A stretch of DNA of 9,233 bases from DASWKG01 sp036396755 (GCA_036396755.1 DASWKG010000004.1:1-9233); one strand, 5' to 3'; shown: positions 1 to 6,149, counted from the first letter of the stretch. The notes: generated from the sequence alone by a model not told the origin. Made by a program: numbers and translations.

Positions 1-50
1 GGGCTCGTCGCCCGCGAGCGCAGGGCGAGCAACCCCCCGGCGGCGCCGTC

Positions 51-60
51 GTTATAGAGA
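51..60 (+). promoter_or_regulatory. Weak candidate -10 region of the four-repeat Ig/RTX gene
   Basis: TATAGA at 53-58 is the only AT-rich hexamer in the 157-nt upstream region and would give a leader of about 95 nt before the ATG at 158. No matching -35 or extended -10 TG is seen. The rest of 1-157 shows no gene. Confidence 0.25.
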
Positions 61-157
61 GCAGATGGCGGGTCCGCTGCGTCCGGATCGTCCGGTCGTG
101 AGGCGGGCGGCTTTCGCGGTACCATCTGGCCGACGATCGCCCGGAGGGAACCCGACG

Positions 158-2068
158 ATGAAGAAGACTTCGCACCTGCTCGCCATCACGCTCCTCGCGG
201 CCGGCTTCGCGCTGCCCGTCGCCGCGCAGACCACTCCCGCGCTCGAGGTCAACCCCGAGACGCAGACCGGCATCACCGGCACCACCGTCGAGCTCACGAT
301 CGCCACGACGCCGCCCGCTGCGGGCCGCGACATCGACGTCGAGCGCATCGCCGGCCCGAACGACGAAGACGGCGGCCTCGTGCTGGACGGGGACGCCAAC
401 TGGGACATGACCTGCACCACCGAAGTCACCGGCACCTGCGTGGTCAGGTACGACGGCGGGCCCGTCGGGGGCACGGACACGATCATCGCGTGGATCGACG
501 GCCCGGTGCCGTCGAACCCCACGGTCGAAGCGGACCAGAACGAGGGCGCGATCGAGGCGACCATGCCGGGGAACACCGCGGAGCCCGACAACACCGACGT
601 GGTCACGGTCACCTGGCAGGCGCAGCCCGCCGACGCCCCGACCCTCGACGTCGAGCCGGAGGCGCCGGTGAACCCGCCCGGCGGCTCCCAGCAGCTCACG
701 GCCACCGCCATGCAGGGGGGCGGGCCCGCGCAGAACGTGAACGTCGACTTCCTGATCGAGACCGGCACGGGCTCGGGCCCGGGGAGCCACATGGAGTGCC
801 CCACGGGGCCCGACGGGACCTGCTTCGTCACCTACACGGGCCCGGCCGCGCCCGCGACGAACCGCGTCCGGTCCTGGATCGACACCAACGACAACGACCT
901 GCCCGACGAGGCCGACGTGGCCGAGGCCGAGGCGGACGAGGACAACGACGGCACCGACGCGGTGCAGCTTCGCTGGGCCAACGAGGCGCCGGTCCTCGAC
1001 CTCAAGCCGGAGCAGGGGTTCCGGCCGCCCGGCTCCCCGCACACCATCGACGCCGAGCTGAAGAACAACTTCGGCCAGCCACTCGCCGGGAAGGTGATCG
1101 GTGTGCTCGCGCGCTCGGGCCCCAACATCAACACGGTGCACAAGTGCACCACCGTGGCCGACGGCACCTGCCAGGTCACGTTCCCGGGCGCGGCCTCGGG
1201 GAAGGACGAGTACCTCGGCTGGATGGACGACAACAACAACGGCCTCGCGGAGGCATCCGAGGCCGACCTGGCCGAGGGGCGCAACGAGGGGACCCAGGCC
1301 GGGACCACCTCCGAGCCCGACAAGACCGATGTCGTCGAGAACGAGTGGGTCGACCTCGTGATCGACGTCGAGACCGAGCAGGTCAGCGAGAACACCGGGC
1401 AGGAGCGTGTGCTGACCGCGACGGTGACCAACACGAGCGGCGACCCCCAGGCCGGCCACGACGTCAACTTCGAGATCGAGAGCGGGCCGAACAAGAACCT
1501 CAACAACGACGAAAAGACGGCGGACCTCACGTGCACCACGGACACCGACGGCACCTGCACCGTCCGGTACTCGGGGACGAACGAGCCCGGCGTCGACCTG
1601 ACCCGCGCCTGGCTCGACCGCGACAAGAACAAGGCCGTCCCGGGCGAGGCCGACGGCACCGAGGGGCGCGACGAGGGGACCGATGCCGGCCGCGACCCCG
1701 AGCCCGACATCACCGACGTGGTCGAGACCACCTGGGAGACCCCGCCGCCACCCCCCGAGGGATGCGTGGGGACGCCCGAAGGCGACATCCTCATCGGGAC
1801 CGACGGCGACGACGACTGCAAGGGCCTCGCCGGCGACGACACCATCCGGACGGGCGGCGGCAACGACATCGCCAAGGGCGGCGCCGGAGAGGACCTGCTC
1901 TCGCTGGGTTCCGGCGACGACAGCGGGAAGGGCGGCCCCGGCGACGACAAGCTTCGCGGCGGTCCGGGCGACGACGACCTCGCGGGCGGCGGCGGCGGCG
2001 ACCGGGTCCTGGGTGGCTCCGGGAACGATCGCTGCAGCGGCGAGCGGCGGCGAGGCTGCGAGCGCTAG
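158..2068 (+). CDS. Secreted protein with four Ig-like repeats and C-terminal RTX-type calcium-binding repeats
   Basis: Predicted Sec-exported extracellular or surface protein of 636 aa; the ligand is unknown. Residues 1-24 form a signal peptide (MKK, hydrophobic core, cleavage near VAAQ). Four Ig-like repeats follow at about 28-153, 162-273, 279-397 and 400-526. Each has a close Cys pair (C86/C94, C214/C222, C330/C338, C459/C467; CTTxxxGTC type), then a W-x-D acidic Asn-rich segment, and usually ends in a TDVVxxxW-like strand. A proline run (529-533) leads to a Gly/Asp-rich tract (about 540-625; GGxGxDxLx-like units) resembling RTX calcium-binding nonapeptides. No LPXTG or C-terminal membrane anchor is seen. 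The start at 158 is chosen over an in-frame ATG at 65 because it begins the signal peptide and has GGAGGG at 143-148. It is paralogous to the two genes at 6240-9136. The architecture is clear; the biological role is inference only. Confidence 0.9.
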   Translation: MKKTSHLLAITLLAAGFALPVAAQTTPALEVNPETQTGITGTTVELTIATTPPAAGRDIDVERIAGPNDEDGGLVLDGDANWDMTCTTEVTGTCVVRYDGGPVGGTDTIIAWIDGPVPSNPTVEADQNEGAIEATMPGNTAEPDNTDVVTVTWQAQPADAPTLDVEPEAPVNPPGGSQQLTATAMQGGGPAQNVNVDFLIETGTGSGPGSHMECPTGPDGTCFVTYTGPAAPATNRVRSWIDTNDNDLPDEADVAEAEADEDNDGTDAVQLRWANEAPVLDLKPEQGFRPPGSPHTIDAELKNNFGQPLAGKVIGVLARSGPNINTVHKCTTVADGTCQVTFPGAASGKDEYLGWMDDNNNGLAEASEADLAEGRNEGTQAGTTSEPDKTDVVENEWVDLVIDVETEQVSENTGQERVLTATVTNTSGDPQAGHDVNFEIESGPNKNLNNDEKTADLTCTTDTDGTCTVRYSGTNEPGVDLTRAWLDRDKNKAVPGEADGTEGRDEGTDAGRDPEPDITDVVETTWETPPPPPEGCVGTPEGDILIGTDGDDDCKGLAGDDTIRTGGGNDIAKGGAGEDLLSLGSGDDSGKGGPGDDKLRGGPGDDDLAGGGGGDRVLGGSGNDRCSGERRRGCER

Positions 2069-2072
2069 GCCG

Positions 2073-3614
2073 CTACTCCCACTCGATGGTGCCGGGGGGC
2101 TTCGACGTCACGTCGTAGGCGACACGGTTGACCCCGGGAACCTCGGCGACGATCCGCGAGGAGATGCGCTCGAGCACCTCGTAGGGCAAGCGCGCCCAGT
2201 CGGCGGTCATCGCGTCCTCCGAGGTGACCGCGCGCAGGATCACCGGCCGCTCGTAGGTCCGGCCGTCGCCCATCACGCCGACGCTCCGCACGTCGAGCAG
2301 CACCGCGAACGCCTGCCAGACCTCGTGCTCGAGCCCGGCGCGCAGGATCTCCTCGCGGACGATGCGATCGGCCTCACGCACCAGCACCAGCCGGTCGCGG
2401 GTCACCTCGCCGACGATGCGGACGGCGAGGCCCGGCCCGGGGAACGGCTGGCGCCGCACGATCTCCTCGGGAAGGCCCAGCTCGCTCCCGACCACGCGCA
2501 CCTCGTCCTTGAAGAGGTCGCGGAGCGGCTCGACGAGGTCGAGGTCCATATCGTCGGGAAGCCCGCCCACGTTGTGGTGGGTCTTGATGGTGGCCGCGGT
2601 GGCCGACCCCGACTCGATCACGTCGGGGTAGAGCGTTCCCTGCACGAGGAACCTCGCCTCGCGGTGCTCGCGGGCGACCTCCTCGAACACGCGGATGAAC
2701 TCCTCGCCGATCCGCCTGCGCTTCTCCTCGGGATCGATGACGCCCTCCAGGCGGGCGAGGAACCGGTCCTCCGCCTTCACGTGAACGAGCGGCACGTGGA
2801 AGTGGCGGCCGAAGGTCTCCTCGACCTGGTCGGGCTCCCCCTCGCGAAGCAGGCCCGTGTCGACGAAGACGCACGTGAGGCGCTCGCCGATCGCGCGGTA
2901 CACGAGCAGCGCGGCCACCGCGGAATCGACACCGCCCGAGAGCGCGCAGATCGCTTCGGCGTCGCCGACCCGCTCGCGGATGCGGCGGACGGCGCGCTCG
3001 ATCACGTTGAGCGGGGTCCACTGGGGAGGCAGCCCGCAGGCGTCGTAGAGGAAGCGCTTCAGGAGCTCGGTGCCGTACGGCGTGTGCGCCACCTCGGGGT
3101 GGAACTGGACCCCGTAGAGCCCGCGCGCCGGATCCTCCATCGCGGCCACCGGAACGACCTCGGTCGAGGCCGTCACGGCGAAGCCCTCGGGCGCCCCGGT
3201 CACGGCGTCGGCGTGGCTCATCCAGACGGTCTGCTCGGCCGGGAGCTCGCGGAACAGCACTCCCCCGGCCGGCGCGGTCGTGAGCGCGGTCTTGCCGTAC
3301 TCGCGCGTCCCGCTCGCCGACACCTCGCCGCCGAGCGCCTGCGCCATCGCCTGCTGGCCGTAGCAGATGCCGAGGACGGGCACGCCGAGCTCGAGCAGGT
3401 GCGGGTTGAGAGCGGGCGCGCCGGGTTCGTAGACGGACGCGGGCCCTCCCGAAAGGACGATGCCCGCCGGCCGCCGCCGGACGATGTCCTCGATGCTCGA
3501 GTCGTGGGCGACGATCTCGGAGTAGACGTGACACTCCCGGACGCGCCGCGCGATGAGCTGGGCGTACTGCGCCCCGAAGTCCACGACGAGAACCGGACGA
3601 AGGTCGGCGCTCAT
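2073..3614 (-). CDS. guaA: GMP synthase (glutamine-hydrolysing)
   Basis: Cytoplasmic enzyme that aminates XMP to GMP using glutamine and ATP, the last step of de novo guanine nucleotide synthesis. The N-terminal class I glutamine amidotransferase domain (about 7-190) shows the nucleophile Cys84 in GICYGQQ and the His172/Glu174 pair in FHPEV. The ATP-pyrophosphatase domain begins near 205 and has the PP-loop SGGVDS at 226-231. The C-terminal dimerisation/XMP-binding domain ends in the conserved DVTSKPPGTIEWE. At 513 aa it matches the usual family length. Its ATG overlaps the stop of guaB3 as ATGA with only a weak ribosome site, so translation is probably coupled. Its stop lies 4 nt from the stop of the convergent Ig/RTX gene. 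Identification is secure. Confidence 0.98.
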   Translation of the reverse strand: MSADLRPVLVVDFGAQYAQLIARRVRECHVYSEIVAHDSSIEDIVRRRPAGIVLSGGPASVYEPGAPALNPHLLELGVPVLGICYGQQAMAQALGGEVSASGTREYGKTALTTAPAGGVLFRELPAEQTVWMSHADAVTGAPEGFAVTASTEVVPVAAMEDPARGLYGVQFHPEVAHTPYGTELLKRFLYDACGLPPQWTPLNVIERAVRRIRERVGDAEAICALSGGVDSAVAALLVYRAIGERLTCVFVDTGLLREGEPDQVEETFGRHFHVPLVHVKAEDRFLARLEGVIDPEEKRRRIGEEFIRVFEEVAREHREARFLVQGTLYPDVIESGSATAATIKTHHNVGGLPDDMDLDLVEPLRDLFKDEVRVVGSELGLPEEIVRRQPFPGPGLAVRIVGEVTRDRLVLVREADRIVREEILRAGLEHEVWQAFAVLLDVRSVGVMGDGRTYERPVILRAVTSEDAMTADWARLPYEVLERISSRIVAEVPGVNRVAYDVTSKPPGTIEWE

Positions 3615-4771
3615 GCGCCCTGGCCGACTCCCTGGTCGCGCTGGAGCTGCTTGCCCTCGGTCTTGACGGCGGGCGCGACCATGACCTCGGCCTTCTGGAA
3701 CTCGCGGATGTTCTGGTAGCCGGTGGTCGCCATCGACATGCGGAGCGCGCCGAACAGGTTCAGGGTGCCGTCGTTCTCGTGGGCCGGACCCACGAGGATC
3801 TCCTGGAGGGTCCCGATGCTCTTGGTCCGCACCCGGGCCCCGCGCGGGAGCGACGGGTGGAAGGTGGCCATGCCCCAGTGGAAGCCGTGGCCGGGCGCCT
3901 CCTCGGCCTTGGCCAGCGGGGAGCCGATCATCACCGAGTCGGCGCCGCAGGCGAACGCCTTGGCGATGTCGCCGCCCGTCCGCATGCCGCCGTCGGCGAT
4001 CACGTGCGCGTACCGGCCGGTCTCGTGGAGGTGCTGCATGCGGGCGGCGGCCGCGTCGGCGATGGCCGTGGCCTGCGGGACGCCGATGCCGAGCACCTGG
4101 CGAGAGGTGCAGGCCGCGCCCGGCCCGACCCCCACCAGCACGCCGACCGCCCCCGTCCGCATCAGGTGCAGCGCGGTCGAGTACGAGGCGCAGCCGCCCA
4201 CGATGACCGGGAGGTCGAAGCGGGCGATGAACTCCTTGAGGTTGAGCGGCTCGCTGTGGGTCGAGACGTGCTCGGCCGAGACCACGGTCCCCTGGACGAC
4301 CAGGATGTCGAGCTCGGCCTCGAGGACCAGCGGCGCGTAGCGCTGGGTGCGCTGGGGGGTGAGCGAGGCGGCCGCCACCACCCCTCCCTCCTTGATCTCG
4401 CGGATGCGCCGGACGATCAGCTCGTCCTTGATGGGCTCCTGGTAGAGCTCCTGCATGCGCTGGGTGGCCTTCTCGGGTGGGAGGGCGGCCACCTCCTCGA
4501 AGATCGGCTCAGGGTCGTCGTAGCGCGTCTGGAGGCCCTCCAGGTTGAGGACGGCCAGCCCTCCGAGGCGCCCGACCGCCACCGCGGTGGCCGGCGAGAC
4601 GACGGCGTCCATCGCCGAGGCCATGAGGGGGAGGTCGAAGGTCCACGCGTCGATCTGCCACGAGATGTCGATGTCGTCGGGGTCGCGTGTCCGCCGCGAC
4701 GGGACGATGGACACCTCGTCGAAGCCGTACGCTCGCCTCGCCTGCTTCCCCTTGCCGATCTCGATCTCCAC
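3611..4771 (-). CDS. guaB3: GuaB3-type IMP dehydrogenase family protein (no CBS domains)
   Basis: Member of the IMP dehydrogenase/GMP reductase family, cytoplasmic, TIM-barrel fold, 386 aa. The N-terminus (EIEIGKGKQARRAYGFDEVS, SIVPSRRTR) is that of the GuaB3 subgroup, and no CBS pair is present, unlike canonical GuaB of about 490 aa. The catalytic-loop segment reads GPGAACTSR with Cys221, and the phosphate-binding segment DGGMRTGGD lies at 260-268. The usual bacterial flap signature with DRYF is not visible; HPSLPRG (305-311) stands at about that place. As I recall, cyanobacterial GuaB3 acts as an IMP dehydrogenase while the actinobacterial proteins are uncharacterised, so IMP-to-XMP activity here is plausible but unproven. 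The start is GTG with GGAGG at 4776-4780. It overlaps guaA by 4 nt and lies 9 nt after the small membrane gene, suggesting one operon. Confidence 0.93.
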   Translation of the reverse strand: MEIEIGKGKQARRAYGFDEVSIVPSRRTRDPDDIDISWQIDAWTFDLPLMASAMDAVVSPATAVAVGRLGGLAVLNLEGLQTRYDDPEPIFEEVAALPPEKATQRMQELYQEPIKDELIVRRIREIKEGGVVAAASLTPQRTQRYAPLVLEAELDILVVQGTVVSAEHVSTHSEPLNLKEFIARFDLPVIVGGCASYSTALHLMRTGAVGVLVGVGPGAACTSRQVLGIGVPQATAIADAAAARMQHLHETGRYAHVIADGGMRTGGDIAKAFACGADSVMIGSPLAKAEEAPGHGFHWGMATFHPSLPRGARVRTKSIGTLQEILVGPAHENDGTLNLFGALRMSMATTGYQNIREFQKAEVMVAPAVKTEGKQLQRDQGVGQGA

Positions 4772-4780
4772 CCTGCCTCC

Positions 4781-5032
4781 TTACTCGCCTTCCGCCCGGG
4801 GCCGTGTTCCGACGGCGAGGGCCACCTGGGTGATGTCGGACCGCATCGTGGCCATCTCGGTTCGCACTGACCGGAACTCCTCTCGCATCTCGGCGCGCAG
4901 CTCGGCCACCTCTCGTCGGTTGCCCTCAAGGCCGACCTCGAGCCTGTCGAACTGCCGCCGGTTGCTCCGGTTCAGCAGGATCCCGACGATGCCGAGGGCC
5001 ACCACGCTGACGACGCTGTCGACGAACTCCAT
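4781..5032 (-). CDS. Small single-pass membrane/coiled-coil protein, copy A
   Basis: Unrecognised 83-aa protein. Residues 4-20 form one hydrophobic helix (VDSVVSVVALGIVGILL) followed by a basic patch (NRSNRR), which by the positive-inside rule would place the C-terminus in the cytoplasm. Residues about 28-74 are charged, Leu/Val/Met-spaced and predicted coiled coil, ending in SDITQVALAVGTRPRAEG. It is a near-duplicate of the 98-aa gene at 5809-6105, lacking a 4-residue and an 11-residue segment found there. The ATG has GGAGG at 5040-5044 (7-nt spacing). Its TAA stop merges into the AAGGAGG ribosome site of guaB3, so the two are probably co-transcribed. Conservation of two copies with matching promoters supports a real gene. 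No function can be assigned; oligomerisation at the membrane is inference. Confidence 0.78.
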   Translation of the reverse strand: MEFVDSVVSVVALGIVGILLNRSNRRQFDRLEVGLEGNRREVAELRAEMREEFRSVRTEMATMRSDITQVALAVGTRPRAEGE

Positions 5033-5068
5033 GAACTCTCCTCCACCTCGGGGGGGAGGTTGCCTCGT

Positions 5069-5077
5069 AGGGTAGCA
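5069..5077 (-). promoter_or_regulatory. Putative extended -10 promoter for copy A of the membrane protein (possibly guaB3-guaA)
   Basis: The minus strand reads TGCTACCCT, an extended -10 pattern (TGnTAnnnT), about 37 nt before the ATG at 5032. The same element and spacing recur before copy B, and the surrounding block is conserved between the two. No convincing -35 box is seen. Transcription would start near 5061 and could run on through guaB3 and guaA. Confidence 0.5.
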
Positions 5078-5125
5078 CCGGGGGCCGGCACGAAGCCGAG
5101 GGTCAGGCCGGAAAGGCGGAGGTGC

Positions 5126-5590
5126 CTACGGGATAGCAGAAGGCTCCGTCCGCCTCACGCCGGGCACCCGATCGAAGTCGCGATCGAAGCTCAGGACCCC
5201 GGCATCCCGAACGGATCTGGCCAGGGCGGCAAGGTACGCATCGGCGAAATCCAGGCGAACGCTCTCCCAGATCCCGAGCGCCTCTCGAAGCACCTGCTCA
5301 TCGAGGACCTGGACTCCCGGCAGATCCAGCAGCCGGGCGATGAGAGCAGCCGCTTCCGCGTTGGTCAGCTCGTACACCTCGGTAAGCACGTAGGCGAGCT
5401 CGGCCACGACGACATCGGTGAGTATCAGCGGCGCCGGGCCCTCCCCTGCAGCATCGAGGGCAGCCTGCGCCGCGTCGGCCTGGGAGGCCGGCTCGCCGGT
5501 CAGGAGCCGTACGAGGACGTTCGTGTCGCAGAAGAGCGCGCCGCCCGTTGGGCCCGGGCCCGCCACGCTCTCTTCCTCGCGCTGTCCCAT
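5126..5590 (-). CDS. vapC: PIN-domain toxin, VapC family
   Basis: Predicted Mg2+-dependent ribonuclease toxin of a type II toxin-antitoxin pair, 154 aa. The PIN fold is visible: Asp22 in FCDTNVLVRLL, Glu64 in VVAELAYVL, Asp114/Asp117 in DFADAYLAALA, and Asp136/Asp138 in SFDRDFDRV, giving the expected acidic cluster. It follows its AbrB-type antitoxin gene and overlaps it by 91 nt. The start is uncertain. ATG at 5590 has only GAGG 4 nt away; GTG at 5566 has a better spaced GAGGA and would give 146 aa and a 67-nt overlap. Both leave 13-21 residues before the first PIN strand. The RNA target cannot be told from sequence. Family assignment is strong; calling it VapC rather than a generic PIN toxin rests on the neighbouring antitoxin. 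Confidence 0.9.
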   Translation of the reverse strand: MGQREEESVAGPGPTGGALFCDTNVLVRLLTGEPASQADAAQAALDAAGEGPAPLILTDVVVAELAYVLTEVYELTNAEAAALIARLLDLPGVQVLDEQVLREALGIWESVRLDFADAYLAALARSVRDAGVLSFDRDFDRVPGVRRTEPSAIP

Positions 5591-5775
5591 GTGACCTCTC
5601 GAGGAGCCACCGAACCCCTGAGATCTGCCGCGCTCCCGGCCTTGCGAAGAACGGCTTCGTCCGACCTGAGCTCGATCAACACGTGGTCGCCGGCTCGCAA
5701 GCCCAACGCCCGGCGGATCGCAACCGGGATGGTCATCTGCCCCTTCGAGGTCACGGTCGCCTTACCTATGCTCAT
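5500..5775 (-). CDS. vapB: AbrB/SpoVT-type antitoxin, VapB-like
   Basis: Predicted 91-aa DNA-binding antitoxin that neutralises the PIN toxin encoded downstream and probably represses its own promoter. The swapped-hairpin AbrB domain spans about residues 4-46, with the hallmark TVTSKGQMTIPVAIRRALGL and then GDHVLIEL. The C-terminal part (about 50-80; LRGSV, then a W and an Arg/Ala-rich helix) resembles the toxin-binding tail of such antitoxins. The last dozen residues (Ser/Arg/Thr-rich) are encoded inside the PIN-domain core and look like out-of-frame sequence. There is no Shine-Dalgarno motif before the ATG; a TGCTAGCAT promoter-like element ends 9 nt upstream, so translation may be leaderless. 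The upstream membrane-protein gene stops 33 nt away. Confidence 0.88.
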   Translation of the reverse strand: MSIGKATVTSKGQMTIPVAIRRALGLRAGDHVLIELRSDEAVLRKAGSAADLRGSVAPREVTWDSARKRAWRARAQRAARSSATRTSSYGS

Positions 5776-5784
5776 CGTACTTAC

Positions 5785-5793
5785 ATGCTAGCA
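5785..5793 (-). promoter_or_regulatory. Putative extended -10 promoter of the vapBC pair, near-leaderless
   Basis: The minus strand reads TGCTAGCAT, fitting the same TGCTAnnnT pattern as the two membrane-gene promoters. It ends 9 nt before the antitoxin ATG, so the transcript would have almost no leader, and no Shine-Dalgarno motif is present. An AGGAG/CTCCT inverted repeat (5793-5797 and 5806-5810) just upstream could be part of an operator, but it is short. Confidence 0.42.
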
Positions 5794-5808
5794 GGAGTAA
5801 GGGGGCTC

Positions 5809-6105
5809 CTACTGGCCTTCCGCCCGGGGCCGGGCCCCCACCACCAGCGCGATCTGGGTGATGTCCGACCGCATCGTGGCTATCTCGGCGCGCACCGACC
5901 GGAACTCCACTGCCATCTCGGCGCGCACCGACCGAAACTCCTCTCGCATCTCGCCGCGCAACTCGGACAGATCCTCCCGGGTCTCCCGTCGAGAGGTTTC
6001 CTGGCCGGCCTCCAGCCTGTCGAACTGCCGCCGGTTGCTCCGGTTCAGCAGGATGCCCACGATGGCCAGGGCCACCACGCTCACGACGCTGTCGACGAAC
6101 TCCAT
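5809..6105 (-). CDS. Small single-pass membrane/coiled-coil protein, copy B
   Basis: Unrecognised 98-aa paralogue of the gene at 4781-5032. The first 23 residues are nearly identical (MEFVDSVVSVVALAIVGILL, then NRSNRR), giving one N-terminal membrane helix at about 4-20 and a probable cytoplasmic coiled coil. Compared with copy A it has an extra REDL segment and an 11-residue tandem duplication (56-66 and 67-77, EFRSVRAE-M/I type), which lengthens the coiled coil by one hendecad turn. It ends ITQIALVVGARPRAEGQ. The start is the ATG at 6105 with GGAGG at 6114-6118 (8-nt spacing); the frame stays open further upstream, but the homology with copy A and the ribosome site fix this start. Its stop is 33 nt before the antitoxin gene, so read-through into the toxin-antitoxin pair is possible. 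Function unknown. Confidence 0.78.
   Translation of the reverse strand: MEFVDSVVSVVALAIVGILLNRSNRRQFDRLEAGQETSRRETREDLSELRGEMREEFRSVRAEMAVEFRSVRAEIATMRSDITQIALVVGARPRAEGQ
5875..5940 (-). repeat. 33-bp tandem repeat within copy B coding sequence
   Basis: Two adjacent in-frame 33-bp units (5908-5940 and 5875-5907) encode EFRSVRAEMAV and EFRSVRAEIAT. Copy A has one such unit. Eleven residues is one hendecad, so the coiled-coil register is kept. Confidence 0.8.
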
Positions 6106-6140
6106 GTGCTCATCCTCCACCTCGGGGGGGTGGTGTTTGT

Positions 6141-6149
6141 AGGGTAGCA
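6141..6149 (-). promoter_or_regulatory. Putative extended -10 promoter for copy B of the membrane protein
   Basis: The minus strand reads TGCTACCCT, identical to the element before copy A and at almost the same distance (about 36 nt) from the start codon at 6105. It lies downstream of the candidate terminator of the Ig/RTX operon. No clear -35 box is seen. Transcription would start near 6134. Confidence 0.5.

Larger units (their letters stand above)
4781..5122 (-). repeat. Duplicated gene-plus-promoter unit, copy A
   Basis: Direct repeat partner of 5809-6194. Similarity covers the whole coding region, the ribosome site, a run of seven C (minus strand), the TGCTACCCT element and about 45 nt upstream, fading just before the vapC stop codon. 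No similarity is evident beyond the stop codon on the other side. Confidence 0.75.

Noticed and set aside
3..30. Stem-loop (GCTCG with CGAGC at 15-19 or 26-30) as terminator of an upstream gene
   Set aside because: Short, with two competing pairings and no upstream gene visible; such pairing is expected by chance in this GC-rich DNA.
832..1950. Long minus-strand open frame (372 codons) opposite the four-repeat secreted gene
   Set aside because: Ser/Pro/Val-rich shadow of a GC-biased gene; no domain, no ribosome site, and the opposite strand has a clear signal peptide and repeats.
158..2068. RTX cytotoxin or haemolysin
   Set aside because: Only the calcium-binding repeats are shared. There is no pore-forming domain, acyltransferase or type I exporter, and the protein has a Sec signal peptide.
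1683..3719. Long plus-strand open frame (678 codons) crossing the end of the secreted gene and all of guaA antisense
   Set aside because: It runs through two well-identified genes in another frame or strand, and its His/Arg/Asp/Leu composition is typical of antisense frames in high-GC DNA.
3611..4771. Canonical GuaB IMP dehydrogenase with an internal deletion
   Set aside because: The lack of CBS domains and the N-terminal and C-terminal sequence match the GuaB3 subgroup, so this is its normal form and not a broken GuaB.
3779..4870. Plus-strand open frame opposite guaB3
   Set aside because: Antisense shadow; guaB3 on the minus strand is unambiguous.
4781..6105. Small membrane proteins as a holin or type I toxin
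   Set aside because: There is one membrane helix, but the long charged coiled coil and the lack of lysis genes or antisense RNA do not support it.
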